Source of the DNA: Acanthochlamys bracteata
Lineage: Eukaryota > Streptophyta > Magnoliopsida > Pandanales > Velloziaceae
Direction of reading: 5' to 3'
Assembly: GCA_019914995.1 (NCBI GenBank)
Contig: CM034141.1
Location: forward strand, 2,418,001-2,482,000
Length of the DNA stretch: 64,000 nucleotides
Positions 11,991 through 24,361 of this stretch are shown here, one piece after another (position 1 is the stretch's first letter; each line of letters begins with the position of its first letter). Below the pieces are notes generated by a model. It worked only from the letters and a program-made list of their open reading frames with translations. It was not told the DNA's origin and made no database searches. The position numbers and the translations under genes were made by a program.

Positions 11991-14900
11991 CAGTATTTTT
12001 ACAACCCAATCCGGACCGACCGGATCGACTAGGAACCTGGCGATCAGGTACTAATTCTAAGTTAGGTGAATACCAGAATTCGGTATGCAAAAAATATGGT
12101 AAAATTTGGATCGATTCGACCTATTTTTGGATCAACACGGTGACCTAGTTAAACGGGTCGATTCAGTATTATTAAAAAATTAAAACGCGTTCGCTTCGCT
12201 AGTTACGAATGAATCATTTTCATTCATTTACTGGCTTGACTCTAGCGCACTCGTTCCTTCTCTTAGATATCCGGCCTCGTCTCCTTTCCGGCACCATTGT
12301 CTTTCCTCTTGCCGATTATCATTACCGCTCTGCCAAGGAATCTTCCTCTTCTTCTCGATCGGATTCGTCACATTTTCTATTATTCCTATTCGATCGGAGT
12401 TCCAGTTGGCAGTTTTCTTCTACTGTTCTTTCTCCAGCCATTTTGTTGTTCTTTCTGCAGCTTCTTTGCTCCGACATGAATTCTGCTCCAGCTGAACCTT
12501 CTAATCCCGACACGAATTATGCTCCAGCCGCGCAACCAATTTCACAAAATCAAACTATTGCAAAGAGTAAAATCGATCATGTTTGGAGACACTACAAAGA
12601 GTTAGACACTACTTAAGGCCGAAATAAGAAAAAGTTGATATGTAATTACTGCTCAAGAACATTTGGAGGTAGTGGCATCAATAGAGTTACGCAACACTTA
12701 GCTGGAGTGAAAAAAAAAGTCGAAGCTTGTAAGAATATCCTTGCAGATGTTCGTTATCAAATGAAGCTGAATATAGATGACGATATTTCAAAAAAAACAC
12801 TAACAGATGTTGGATGAGCAGAATCCATTTAGCCGACAACAATTGCAGTTGGAGGAGCAAGCATATAGTAGAGCTAATGATTCTCAAGAAATTCCAGCTC
12901 ATGGAAGTGCCACTACAAAGAATTGCACAAGCAAAGATAGCACTGGACAGTCTGGAAGTGGAAATGGAAAAGCTAAAGAGATTATGCTTGATTCTTAATT
13001 CATGCCGAGAACCATTCCTAATGCACATCCTACTTTTAAAAGTGTGAAGCAGAGCAAGTAAGGCAAAAGAAAGATATAGAATTACAATATGTAAATGAAT
13101 GATTGATGCATATGTACCTTTTTACACTATTAATTCTATGTTTTTCAATTGATGATAGATGTTATTGCTAGCATGGGTGTAGGGTACAAGGATCCTATCT
13201 ATTATATTTTCAGAAACTTTTTGTTGAATAAGACTGTTGAGGAGACAAAGCGATAGGTTGAGAGCTTTCGTGATAAATAGAGAAAGACTGGGTGCACCAT
13301 AATGGCTGATGGATTGTCCAATCAAAATTTAAAAAAAACACTTATCAATTTTCTAATCTATTGTCTAAAATGTACAGTCTTTCTCAAATCTATAGATGTT
13401 TTTTATGCTACAAAAACTGCATATATGTTATATAGATTGTTTAGAAAAGTTTAAATGTAGGTGCTGAGATTGTTATTCACTTTGTAACTGACAATGGTTC
13501 TAACTATATTATTAATGGTAAATTATTAGAGCTAGAGTTTACAGATATGTTTTGATCTCCTTATGTTGTTCACTATATTAACTTTATATTTCAAGATATT
13601 GGTAAGCTAAGTTAGTATTTAGTAGCTCATGCATATAGAATAACAAAGTACATCTATAATCATTGCTATCCTTTATATATGATGAGAAAATATACCGATT
13701 CTTAGATTAGCACCTACTCGCTTGGCAATTAACTTTATTGCACTACAAAATATACTGTCACAGAAAGATGCATTGAGAGCTATAGTAACATCTAAGGAAT
13801 GGACAAGTTCAGCTTATGCTAAAGAAAGTAAAGGTAAGAAATTTATCGACGATGTTTTAACTCCAAGCTTTTAGACAGAATATGATATTGTTGTAAAGCT
13901 TACTGCACCTTTAGTCTACGTTCTTCGCCTTATTGATGATGATGATAGACTTTATATGTGGTATTTATTTGAGACTATTTATAGTCCCAAAATTGAATGT
14001 TGAAGAGGTCTAAAAGAGATAAGGACAGAATTGAACAATATTTGAGTATTATTAGTAACAGATGGGATATGCAGTTAAGTAGAACTTTACATGCAACTAG
14101 ATATTGGCTTAAATCTTGTTATCAATATGATAACTCTTCAACTGATAGGACTTATCTCTCTTGATTTATTTGTAGATGAATGGTGATTATTATATGTAAA
14201 TAGTGGTAAACATCTTCAAAGTTGGCAATTCGTGTTTTAAGCCAAACATAAAGTGCGTTAGGCTATGAGAGGAATTTGAGTATTTCGAGCATATCTATTG
14301 CAAGGAAAAAATTAAATTAGAGCATCAACGGCTTAATGATCTTATATATGTTCATTATAATTTAATGTTGAGATAAAAGTAATAGATATTAATTTACTAT
14401 TTTTTTTTATTTATAGTTGTGTTTCTATATGCTTCTTTTGATAAATTATTTTATATATATGTTAGGAATTATTTCAAAGATTAAAACTATGAGCCTATTG
14501 ATGTTGAAGGATTTGGTGATAATGATGATTGGATATCTATATATGAACCCTCCACATTAACTAATGAAGGTTAGAGGCATTTTACAAAGAATTGGCGGCA
14601 TGCTCAATTCAAGATAAACCGAACGATGGTAAGTTTGTCTTTTTATTATGTTTTCTAATTAGCAGTGTTAGATTGTGAACTTAAGAATTGATCTTATGAA
14701 ATATAATGGTTTATACTTTGAAGACCTTGAGCTTGACCATGATGATGAAGAGGGAGATAATTAGTCTCACTATCAAGACTAGATATCTAATTGTTATTGT
14801 TTAACATTTTTAACTTTGAAGTACTGTAAAAGTTATTTATTGATGTTTAACACTTGTAAGCAGCATTACAGCGTGCTTTTATATAGTGCATTTAAGCTTC

Positions 14901-15928
14901 TGTTTTGTAGGAGGATTCTGTTTGTTGAATCATTTAATGTTTGAAGTTTGTTTGGTTGTTTTGTATTTGGTGGAATGGTATTCAAATTTGCTGCAGAGAT
15001 AAGCAATTGTAGGAGAATTTGATGCTGCAGAGATATGCATTCTAGTAAGTATTTAGTTTGAAATTTGTTTGGTTTATTTGTGTTTGGTGGAATAGCCTTC
15101 CAAATATGTAGCAAATGGAACAAGTGTTCATATTTGCGTAGAGGAGGAGAGTTCAGGTAGGCTGTTTGGATTCTAGAATCATGTGTCTATTCATTTATTG
15201 CAGTCTTGCAGAGAGGAGGTTATTTGCTTTACTTTTAGAATGGTATTCAGTCATGTGTCTATTCTAAATCAGGTAGGCTGTTTGGGTCATTACTAGACAT
15301 TATTATCGATGTTGGAATCAGCTTGTTGGGCTATAGAATCAGGTAGGAATCAGGTTGCTAGAATTAGGCTGTTTGTTTCATTGCTGGAATCATGTAGTAT
15401 ATGCTATTTTCTTTGTTGTTTTCTTTGATATAATCATTTTGTATATGTTGTTTTGTGCACCAAAAATTTGGAGAGGTGGGGGGACTAAAACTTGAAACTA
15501 TTTGATGTTTAGATACTATAACTTTCTGTAGGTATATAGATGTCATTGTGCAACTGTTGTTGAAATTCTTTTATCATTGTTGATACAATTGGCAAATCTG
15601 AAAAAACATGTAGATTAATGCAGTGTTTCATATTAGATTTCTCAACCGTATGTGCTTACATTCTTACGTAGTTTTGTATAGGTTTATAGTGAGTAACTTC
15701 ATCTGTAATGCATATTCAATATTTATTGTATACAATCATATTTTTTAAAATTTTAGTAGTTGCTAAAGTAGACAATATGTAAGGCATACATAGTATTTAT
15801 ATATCAATTTTTATTTTATAAATTCGATTTGACCTAATAGGTTGAACCGGTGACCCGCCGGTTTAATTGGTGACCCGGTGGCCTAGTAACATTTTATGAT
15901 CGAGGACTGAGTTGGTTTTTAAATACTG
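11991..15928 (+). mobile_element. hAT-superfamily DNA transposon, complete ends, decayed transposase
   Basis: The left terminus is CAGTATTTTTACAACC and the reverse complement of the right terminus is CAGTATTTAAAAACC; the first eight bases are identical. An exact 8-bp duplication GGTGAAAC lies outside both ends (11983-11990 and 15929-15936), the hallmark of hAT insertion. The element is 3,938 bp. The subterminal regions are GC-richer than the surroundings and carry repeated CCGG/GGTGACC-like motifs near both ends, probably transposase-binding sites. The interior holds a transposase remnant with BED zinc-finger and DUF659-like segments. Intact ends mean it could once be moved in trans, although its own transposase is dead. 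Confidence 0.9.
12476..14580 (+). pseudogene. hAT transposase pseudogene (BED zinc finger, DUF659-like)
   Basis: The transposase would cut and paste the element. From an ATG at 12476 the frame reads MNSAPAEPSNPDTNYAPAA and continues to a TAA at 12614-12616, then resumes in the same frame with a BED-type finger: KKLICNYC, then GGSGINRVTQHLAGVKKKVE and AC. Farther on, broken segments match the DUF659 core of plant hAT proteins: a WS-like motif with TLINFL near 13310-13370, and VGAEIVIHFVTDNGSNY near 13460-13510, which includes the conserved D of the VTDN motif. A C-terminal-like fragment, EGFGDNDDWISIYEPSTL, lies near 14500-14570. The parts lie in different frames with many stops (for example in the DUF659 segment after FTDMF), so no functional product is possible. 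An open frame that extends upstream to 12209 lacks family motifs and probably runs into the 5' UTR. Confidence 0.8.
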
Positions 15929-15936
15929 GGTGAAAC
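15929..15936. repeat. hAT target-site duplication, right copy
   Basis: GGTGAAAC directly follows the hAT element; it matches 11983-11990 exactly. Confidence 0.9.
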
Positions 15937-16489
15937 TAAACATTACTCTTACTCTCCTCTCCTCTACTTTCTATTATCTTTCCTTCTTCTTACTTTTATT
16001 TTTTACGCTCCTATCCGAACATATCTAACTAATTTCTAAAGAGACTAAATGTAGAAAGAACACCCTTTCACCATCTACTTCACAAATATAAGTGCTCATT
16101 ATAATGGTTCTCAAAACTCATCATTGATCATTCTATTCACCATCAAGCAATCAAACAACTGGCTCTCGAACTCAAACCTTTTCTATTTCACTATAATTGA
16201 AAACTAAGAAAAGGTTGGGTTTTCTTTACTGGAGAACATTGATGACTAAATAAGTTGAAAGATCATGCCAGCTCAAACAAAAGTTACAAGACCAGGCTCA
16301 TTGTACATCTAGATTCGATAGACTTCGGTTTCATATTCCTTTAGCTAGGCACCAACAACACAACAACAATCATCTTATTAATACTTAGCTGAGAAAGAGA
16401 AAGAATCCAAAAGCAACATTGTAGACTATGAATGTCATCCTAATTACACCATAGTCATCAATTTATAATTGAGAAGAGAATCCGAATTA
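15937..16489. other. Intergenic DNA between the hAT element and Copia-1
   Basis: No gene is recognised. A CT-rich run lies at 15950-16010. The right edge, purine-rich and ending GATCA, is the Copia-1 target site. Confidence 0.5.
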
Positions 16490-16494
16490 GATCA

Positions 16495-17542
16495 TGTTAG
16501 AAATACAAGGATAATTTTGATGATAACAAAAAATTAAGAATTATGATTTATATAAATAAGACTAATAATCTGAAAACAAGTCTGCAGGATTAGACAAACA
16601 AAGATCATTTAATTTACAGCAGACAAAAACAGCCATCATACAGCCAACTGTTATGCTACTACATACTGGACAGAGGACAGCATACGGGACAGAGGATGCC
16701 ACAGCTAAATAACAGCCAACTGCTATGCTGCTACTGAAGCGGGACAGAGAACAACATACGGGACAGAGGATGCAACAGCCACATTACAGTCAGTTGTTTG
16801 GCTACTGAAGCATATGCAGACTTCTCTGTTTCGGGACAGACCCATATGTTCAACGGCAACGAAGTTTCCCTTGCCTTCAAAAATCACCTGCACTCACAAT
16901 GAACTGAAGGACTTCAAACAGAAGATTTACAAGAGCTAGAATCATCTTTACTTTCACACAAAAGGGAAGCTTAATAATCAAAGAAAGAAAGCAGTCAAAG
17001 TCCTTGATCAGTCAAGCGGTCAACCTGCATTGCATTTATTATTGACATACCATATCAACTCATCAGCTCACCGAAATTCAAACAGAAGCTTAGCTGAATT
17101 AAGCACTCAACCGTTGGCAGCAAATTCAAATTTTTTCAACGCATTCAATGCAACAAAGACTTGCACAAACACAGCTGAAAAACCACTGGACAACACCATT
17201 CCTTGTCTGACGTGAAGAACCGAGCGCCAACAGCAACGTTCATCAACGGCTCCTGCACAGGAAAGATGCTCTATAAAAAGGGAGTCACAGCAATGAGGAA
17301 ACAGTGGAGAAATAAAGAAAAACAGGGAGAGAACATAAAGAAAACAGAAGTAGAGAGAACCCAAGCAAAAAAAAACGGAGATATCCAAGAACTCTACTAC
17401 TCTACACAAAAACTCCCACTGCCGGTCATGAACTTGACTACTCCACATAAACAAATCTTGCTGCAAATCATACTGAAGAAATCTCTCAGCAATCTCTCCG
17501 ATCATCTCATCTGAATCACTGCTTAAACACCCAACATTCATA
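16495..17542 (+). repeat. Copia-1 5' LTR (partial)
   Basis: This matches the first approximately 1.05 kb of the 3' LTR at 24362 onward, with scattered substitutions and one 5-bp length difference. Short open frames inside it (for example 17030-17215) recur in the other LTR and are not genes. Confidence 0.9.
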
Positions 17543-17549
17543 GAAGATA

Positions 17550-20500
17550 TTGAGAGCTGTGCTGCCAACATTTGGATCTAAAGTAGATGTCATAGAGGAA
17601 AATCCAACTTTTCCTCAAATGTCACTGGATGAACTGATTGGCAAGCTAATGGCTAAGGAACTATCTCTGAAGAAAACTGATGAACGTCCTGAAGGGATTG
17701 CATTGAAGATCAACGACCAGCAGGTAAGTGATTCTTCCTCTGATGAAGACATTGCACTCCTAACTCGTAAATTTAAAACCTTTCTCAGAAGAAACAAGTT
17801 TAGAAAAAGAAGGGTTCCTGGAAGAACCAATAGAGGAGAGGACAGACAGGACACCAACTGCTTCAACTACAATAAGCCAGGATACTTCAAGAACGATTGT
17901 CCACTGCTCAAGAAATCTAAACACAAGGACACAAGAAGAAAACGAGCTATGGCAGCCTGGAGTGATGAAGATGAAAGTTCATCAGAAGACAGTCAGACTG
18001 AAACAGAGAAAAATGAAGAAAGCAATTTATGTCTGATGGCAGATCATGAAGATGACAATGAGGTAAATTCTACTGACTATGATGATTCTAATGAACAATT
18101 ACAAGATGTTTTTGATGAACTGTATGCAAAATACCTACATGCCAAAACCGACTGCAAAACTATGAAGGTATGCATACATAAAATTAAGGATGAAAACGAA
18201 TGTCTGAAAAAGGAAATATTTTTTTAAAAAATGCCTTAGAAGACAAAACTGATGCTATGAAAGACACACTCCATGAAGATTATGATCATATTAACTCTAA
18301 ACTATGTGCACTGCATATTGAAAATAAACGCTTGACTCAAATAAATGAAAAGCTTTATGTCAAACTAAATGAATGTAAGACTGGAGAACCGACAAGATGC
18401 ACTGAAAAGCTCAAGCATAGACATGATAAAGAAAATTGCTGAGCTTGAGGAGTTGAATGAGACACTGAGTAGAGAGGTGGATAGACTGTCATACCCCACA
18501 ATTCCAGATCTTAAACCATTCATGACTGATTATACAAATATGCACATAAAAGAAACTAAGCTGATGGAAGAAAATCAAAGACTGCTTCAAGAGAACAAAG
18601 CTCTGCAGAGTAAGAACCTCGACCTAGAAGCACCTTTGGCAAGATTTGTTAATGGAAATGATAGACTAGATGCACATTTGGGAGCTCAACGCGGCCCATC
18701 TGAGAAAAGAAAGGAATAGGATTCATTCCAGCATCTATGACAACTGGTAAACAAATCTCAAGGTATGATCAACCCTCCACAAGCTACTCAGGTATGGCAA
18801 CAGCAAGGATGCAAAATAAAAATTTAATGTCCAAAGCACATACAGCAAACATGTCTTACTCTACAATACCTTTTGTTAAATGCTTTCATTGTGGCAGAAA
18901 ATGGCATAATGTTTATTCATACTGGTATAAAAAGAACACCAATAAAATAAAAATGATATGGGTTCCAAAAGGAACATATACAAAGACTAATCGCATTTAG
19001 GACCCAAAGAAATTTGGGTACCTAAACACTAAAGATTTCTTTTGCAGGAAGGAGAGGAGCTAACCCGACTGAAAAATAGCAAATGGTACTTGAACAGCGG
19101 GTGCTCAAGACATATGACAGGAAATGAAAAATGTTTCAACAGTCTACAAAAATAATTCGGTGGAAATGTAATCCTTGGAGACAACAGTAAGTGCAAAGTA
19201 AAAGGCATAGGAAAAATAGGTAATCCTTCCTCCCTATGCATAGAAAATATTCTTCATGTTAAAGGATTAAAATATAACCTAATAAGCATAAGTCAATTGT
19301 GTGATAACGGTTTTAAAGTTAATTTTGATAATCAATCTTTGCTCAATTGTTAATCATCATATCCGAGAAGAAATACTAAACGGAAAAAGGGAAGTTAATG
19401 TTTATGTACTCTATATTGATGATCTTCCTAACAACAAAATGTGTTTAGTAGCAAGTCAACAGGAAAGCAGCTGGCTCTGGCATAGACGTTTGGGACACTG
19501 CAACATCAAAATACTATCAAAACTGTCAAAACTAAAACTAGTAAAGGAACTGCCTGAAGCCAACTATAGCTTGGATGAATTATGTGATGCATGTGCCAAA
19601 CGAAAACAAGTGAAGTCATCATTCAAGCACAAGCAAGTGATCACAACCAAGCAACCATTACAACTGCTACACATGGATTTATTTGGACCAGCAAGAACAG
19701 CAAGCTTGAGAGGTAAGTATTCTTTGTCTAGTAATAGTAGATGATTATTATTCGTTTCATTGGGTTTACTTCTTAGCATATAAGAATGATGCAATGAAAA
19801 TATTCATATGCTTTTTCAAAAGATTCAAAAGAATTAAACCTAATCATCCGTTTATTAGAAGTGATCATGGTAAGGAATTTCAAAACTTTTATTTTGATGA
19901 ATTCTGTGACTCGAATGGCTTAACACATAATTTCTCTGCTCCAAGAACTTCCCAACAAAATGGTGTAGTAGAAAGGAAAAATAGAGTGCTAGTAGAAATG
20001 GCACGAACCATGCTCATAGAACAGAACCTACCAAAGTATTTTTGGGCAGAAGCCGTTAATACTGCATGTCATATTATTAACCGTGCATTCATTCGCCCCA
20101 TTCTTAAAAAAACTCCATACGAGCTTTTAAAGGGAAGAATCCCAAATATCGGTTACTTGAAAAGCTTTGGATGCAAATATTTTATCCTCAACAACGGGAA
20201 AGATAATCTTGGAAAGTTTGATGCAAAAAGTGATGAAGGTATTTTTCTCGGTTACTTTTCTACATCAAAAGCTTATAGAATTTTTAACAAACGAATCATG
20301 ATTGTTGAAGAATCTATGCATGTATTATTTAATGAGTCTAACAATGGCACGAGAAGAAATCGAGAACTAGATGCGAGGATCGAAGAAGAAGAATAATTTG
20401 TTCCATCGACGGAAAAAAACAACAGATTACAGAGACCCAAGCAGCAGACGAACACCAATTTGAAATAACGAGAGGAAGGGCGGACTCACGAAATTTTTAC

Positions 20501-22175
20501 GATCGACGAAACTCATGAGCGATCAAGAAGACCTTCAAATCTGATCCAGTCATCCACAAGAAAATATACTAGGTGAGGTAAATGAAGGTACAAGAACTAG
20601 ATCCCATTTTAAAATAACTTCATTCAGCACTCTGCATTTGTATCAAATCTAGAACCAAAGTACATAGATGATGCATTGACAGATAGCTCATGGATCACTG
20701 CCATACAAGAAGAATTAAATCAGTTTGAAAGAAATAATGTACGGCATCTTGTTAGAAAACCTCCAAACAAATCTATCATAGCAACAAAATGGGTGTTTAG
20801 AAATAAATTAGATGAAAATGGCATCATAACTAGAAATAAAGCTAGACTAGTAGCTAAAGAATATAATCAGGAAGAAGGAATAGATTTTGATGAAACTTAT
20901 GCTCCTGTTACACGTCTTGAAGCCATTAGAATACTACTTGCTTTTGCATGTCATAAAGATTTCAAACTTTTTCAAATGGATGTTAAAAGTGCATTTCTGA
21001 ATGGTCTTCTGAAAGAAGAAGTTTATGTTGAACAACCTCCCGGGTTTGAAAACACAAACTGTCCAAATCATGTTTACAAATTGAATAAAGCTCTTTATGG
21101 TTTGAAACAAGCCCCCAGAGCTTGGTATGAAAGGTTAAGCACATTTCTGATTGAAAAAGGCTACAGTCGAGGTAAGATTGACTTAACTTTGTTCACATTG
21201 CATGAAGATAATGACATGTTAATTGTACAAGTCTATGTAGATGATATAATATTTGGTGCCACTAATGAAAGACTATGCAGAAAATTTTCTGGCTTGATGA
21301 AAGAGGAGTTTGAAATGAGCTTGATGGGTGAACTAAATTATTTCCTTGGTCTACAAATTAAACAGCTGAAAAATGACATTTTCATAAGTCAAAGCAAGTA
21401 CATTAAAGAGTTGATCAAGAAATACAGCATGGAAGGAAGCAAGGAGATGAGCATTCCAATACCTACCTCCTGCAAACTGAACCGAGATGAGATAGGTAAA
21501 GTAGTTGATCAGAAATTATATAGAGGTATGATTGGATCACTCCTTTATCTTACTGCAAGTAGACCAGACATTCAATTCAGTGTATGCCTATGTGCTAGAT
21601 TTCAAAGTGATCCAAAAGAGTCTCACATGATAGCTACAAAACGAATTATTAGATACTTGGTAGGAACTAAGGAATTAGGATTATTCTATCCAAGAGGCTG
21701 TGAATTTAACTTATATGCTTATGCTGACGCTGAATTTGGTGGCTGCAAGCTTGATAGAAAGAGCACAAGTGGCTCTTGTCAGTTTTTAGGAGGTTGTCCG
21801 ATCTCATGGTGCTCAGAAAAACAAGCAGTGGCGATGTCAACCGCCAAGCGAGAATACATAGCCATTTGGAAGTTCTTTGCTCTCAAGTACTTTGGATAAA
21901 ACAACAACTTCTTGATTTTGGTTTGTGATTTTAAGAATGTGCCTATATTTGTGTGACAATACAAGTGCCATTAAGTTAACAAAAATCCCATTCAACACTC
22001 ACGCACAAAGCACACTGATTTAAGACATCATTTCATTAGAGAGCATGTTGAATGCAATAATATAGTGTTAAACTTTGTTAATTGCGAGAATCAACTAGGT
22101 GACATCTTCACTAAACCTTTAGGACTTGACCCTTTCACAAAAAATCGCCATGAGATAGGTTTATGTGTCATATAA
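17550..22175 (+). pseudogene. Copia-1 gag-pol remnant
   Basis: The domains run in the standard Copia order. Gag shows UBN2-like text (MSLDELIGKLMAKELSLKK), an acidic coiled-coil region and two CCHC-type zinc-knuckle positions. Protease has a DSG-like site (WYLNSGCSRHMT here). Next come the GAG-pre-integrase HRRLGHCN motif and the integrase core, with MDLFGP, RSDHG and NGVVERKNR marking the catalytic D, D and E. Reverse transcriptase shows [10 protein letters not shown] and YVDDIIFG, and RNase H shows ADAEFGG and DRKSTSG. The remnant is broken in several places and gives no full polyprotein. The reverse-transcriptase part is the best preserved. Its closest relative in the window is Copia-2. 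Confidence 0.88.
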
Positions 22176-22430
22176 CTATGCTCATTACGTCTCTATACGC
22201 ACTTAGATTTCAACATGATTCTGATCGCCACTGTGATCGACAGAATCGATAGAACTATAGTAGCGAGTTGGCCGGTCACGTCCTGAGCACATGACCCAGC
22301 TGACTCATACTAGGCTGTATGCAGTATAAGCTAACCCGACTGGGCAGCTCCTCACAACTCGTCGTCTTTATTTCAAATTTCCATCTCCCTCTCGAATCCT
22401 AAACCCTAAGCCAAATCCCAAACCTCTGCA

Positions 22431-23930
22431 ATGGGCAAGAAAAATCGAGAAAACTTCGCAAGAAGCTCAGAAGCGTCCCACGACCATGACGAGAGATTCA
22501 TCGGCAAGGAGGAATTCGAGAAATACAGTCGGCAGCTAGCAATTCCAATTCTGACGCTGGCAAGCGTAAATTTCCACGACTTCAACTACTATGGGCTCGA
22601 GGTAGATGAAATTTTTGAGGCACAAGGCTGGACAGCGTTCAATGAGTGGCCCGGAAAATTCTGAGAGGATTGTGTCAGATTATTCTACGCAAATCTTCAT
22701 CCGACTGGAAATTCCTCTGTTCAGACCATGGTGAACGGAATCGAGATCAATTTGGAAGCACGATCCATGTCCTTAATGCTCGATCTGCCCTATAGAGAAG
22801 AAATACCGCCTGCTAGCGACTCCAAACTGAACTACCTCAAGCAAGCGCTGGATACAGAGATTGTGGCGAAGCTTCAGTATGAGTCGGCCGCCCATCTACC
22901 TTTGCTACCAAGAGCTCTCTGTCATATCATTTCCAAAGTTATAGTTCCAAGATCGGGAAGCCGCAACATCATCACTAACTATGACGCATTTCTGTTATGG
23001 AGATTGATGAAGAAACTGCCCGTAAACTTTGTGAAGTGATGCTGCATCACATGATGAGAGTCTCCAAGTCTGGCAGTAACCACTTCCCATACCCTCATGT
23101 TATATGTAGGATATGCCAAGTTAAGGCTATGCCCATGGGAACCCTGCAAGTGAAGAAGATGATTAGAATGGATGCTAAGTTCTTGAAAGGAATCATTGAA
23201 GCAGAGGAAAGGCTAACGTCCAACCACCATCCAGTTGACAATAACTCTGCAAGTGCCACAATAGCTCAGCTGACTCAGTGCTTGACAAACATTCTCAATG
23301 CCATCCTGGAACAAACTAAGGAAATTCAGAAGCTGAACACAACCTTTGAAGAGCTCAAGGACGCCATCTGCCAACCAGGGCACCCAAAGGACAAGTCAGC
23401 CAGAGATGAATTTAAGACTGGACAGATGGATGCAGAGGAAAATGCACAAGAAGATGGGCAGGAGGATGGACAGATGAATGTAGATTACTATAATATGGGG
23501 AGCAATGATCATTCAGCATCTCCAGACAAGGCAACCGAGCACATGGAATCACCTGAAGAATGCCCAGCTAAAGGAGCTACTGAAGAACCTGATGCAGAAA
23601 CTGAGCCATTATCAATTATCGTTTATGAAGCTCCTCTGCCGGAAGAATCACTGTCCAAAGATATCCCAGCAGAGCTCCAACCTGAACCTCTTACCACTGA
23701 ACCTCCTATCTCTGAACCCCCATCAGCTCCCTCAACCGTTCCTAGCCTTCCCCCTAAACGCAGGAACCAAAAACGCAAAGCTTACAAACCAGTCTCCAGC
23801 TCATAAGCCCTTGTTGATGAGGATGTAGAAATACTTCCTCCATCATCTGCAGCTAAACCAAAACATCAACGTCCTAAACCTCCTGGCTGTAGAACATCAT
23901 CTAGGCGTAGAAATAACTTGTCAAAAACTT
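22431..23930 (+). pseudogene. Copia-1 additional downstream ORF (putative plant transposon protein type), broken
   Basis: The reading begins with MGKKNRENFARSSEAS and continues through a segment with FHDFNYYGLEVDE, then MVNGIEINLEARSMSLMLDL and LPLLPRALCHIISKVIV. It ends in a long Glu/Pro-rich tail with a basic C-terminus (PPKRRNQKRKAYK). The middle part resembles what I know as the putative plant transposon protein domain (Pfam PF20167), often found downstream of pol in SIRE-type elements and sometimes discussed as env-like. I see no convincing signal peptide or transmembrane segment, so an envelope role is not supported by the sequence. The copy is broken. Function is unknown. Confidence 0.75.
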
Positions 23931-24084
23931 AGCTTAGACTTAGTTTCATTACCTGTTTGGATGTTTCTTTTATGTGGCTTGATGTTTGCTTGTTTATTTA
24001 CTTGTCACTAGCTATGCTTAAATGAATGGTTGAACTTTTCGTTACCTGTTAAAATTTAGCTATATTACATAAGCTTTTTGAGAT

Positions 24085-24361
24085 GACAAAAGGGGGAGAA
24101 AGAAGAATTATTGTTAAAGGGGGAGAAAGAATTATTGTTAAAGGGGAAGAAAGAAGAACCATCAAAAGGTGAGAAAGAAGAATTATTATTATGGCTCAAT
24201 CTAAGGGGGAGCCATGAGCAATAAACAGGTAAGTAAAATAGATGCACCAGTTGAGGGGGAGTCATGAAAAGGTATAGCAAATTTTCAATTCAAATTTATG
24301 GCTTACAAAAACATAAATCAATAATTCTTAATTTGTTTGTCATCATCAAAAAGGGGGAGAT
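24085..24361 (+). repeat. Copia-1 purine-tract array and polypurine tract
   Basis: At least five AAGGGGGAG-like purine blocks are spread between the additional ORF and the 3' LTR. The last, AAAAAGGGGGAGAT at 24348-24361, directly abuts the 3' LTR and is the presumed primer for plus-strand DNA synthesis. The upstream copies alternate with AATTATTGTT blocks and look like repeated small duplications. Confidence 0.8.

Noticed and set aside
12209-12475. Upstream extension of the hAT open frame
   Set aside because: No family similarity until the MNSAPAEP segment; it is probably leader sequence that happens to be open.
17030-17215. 61-codon open frame, repeated almost exactly at 24893-25078
   Set aside because: Both copies are the same position in the two Copia-1 LTRs; no domain and no reason to call a gene.
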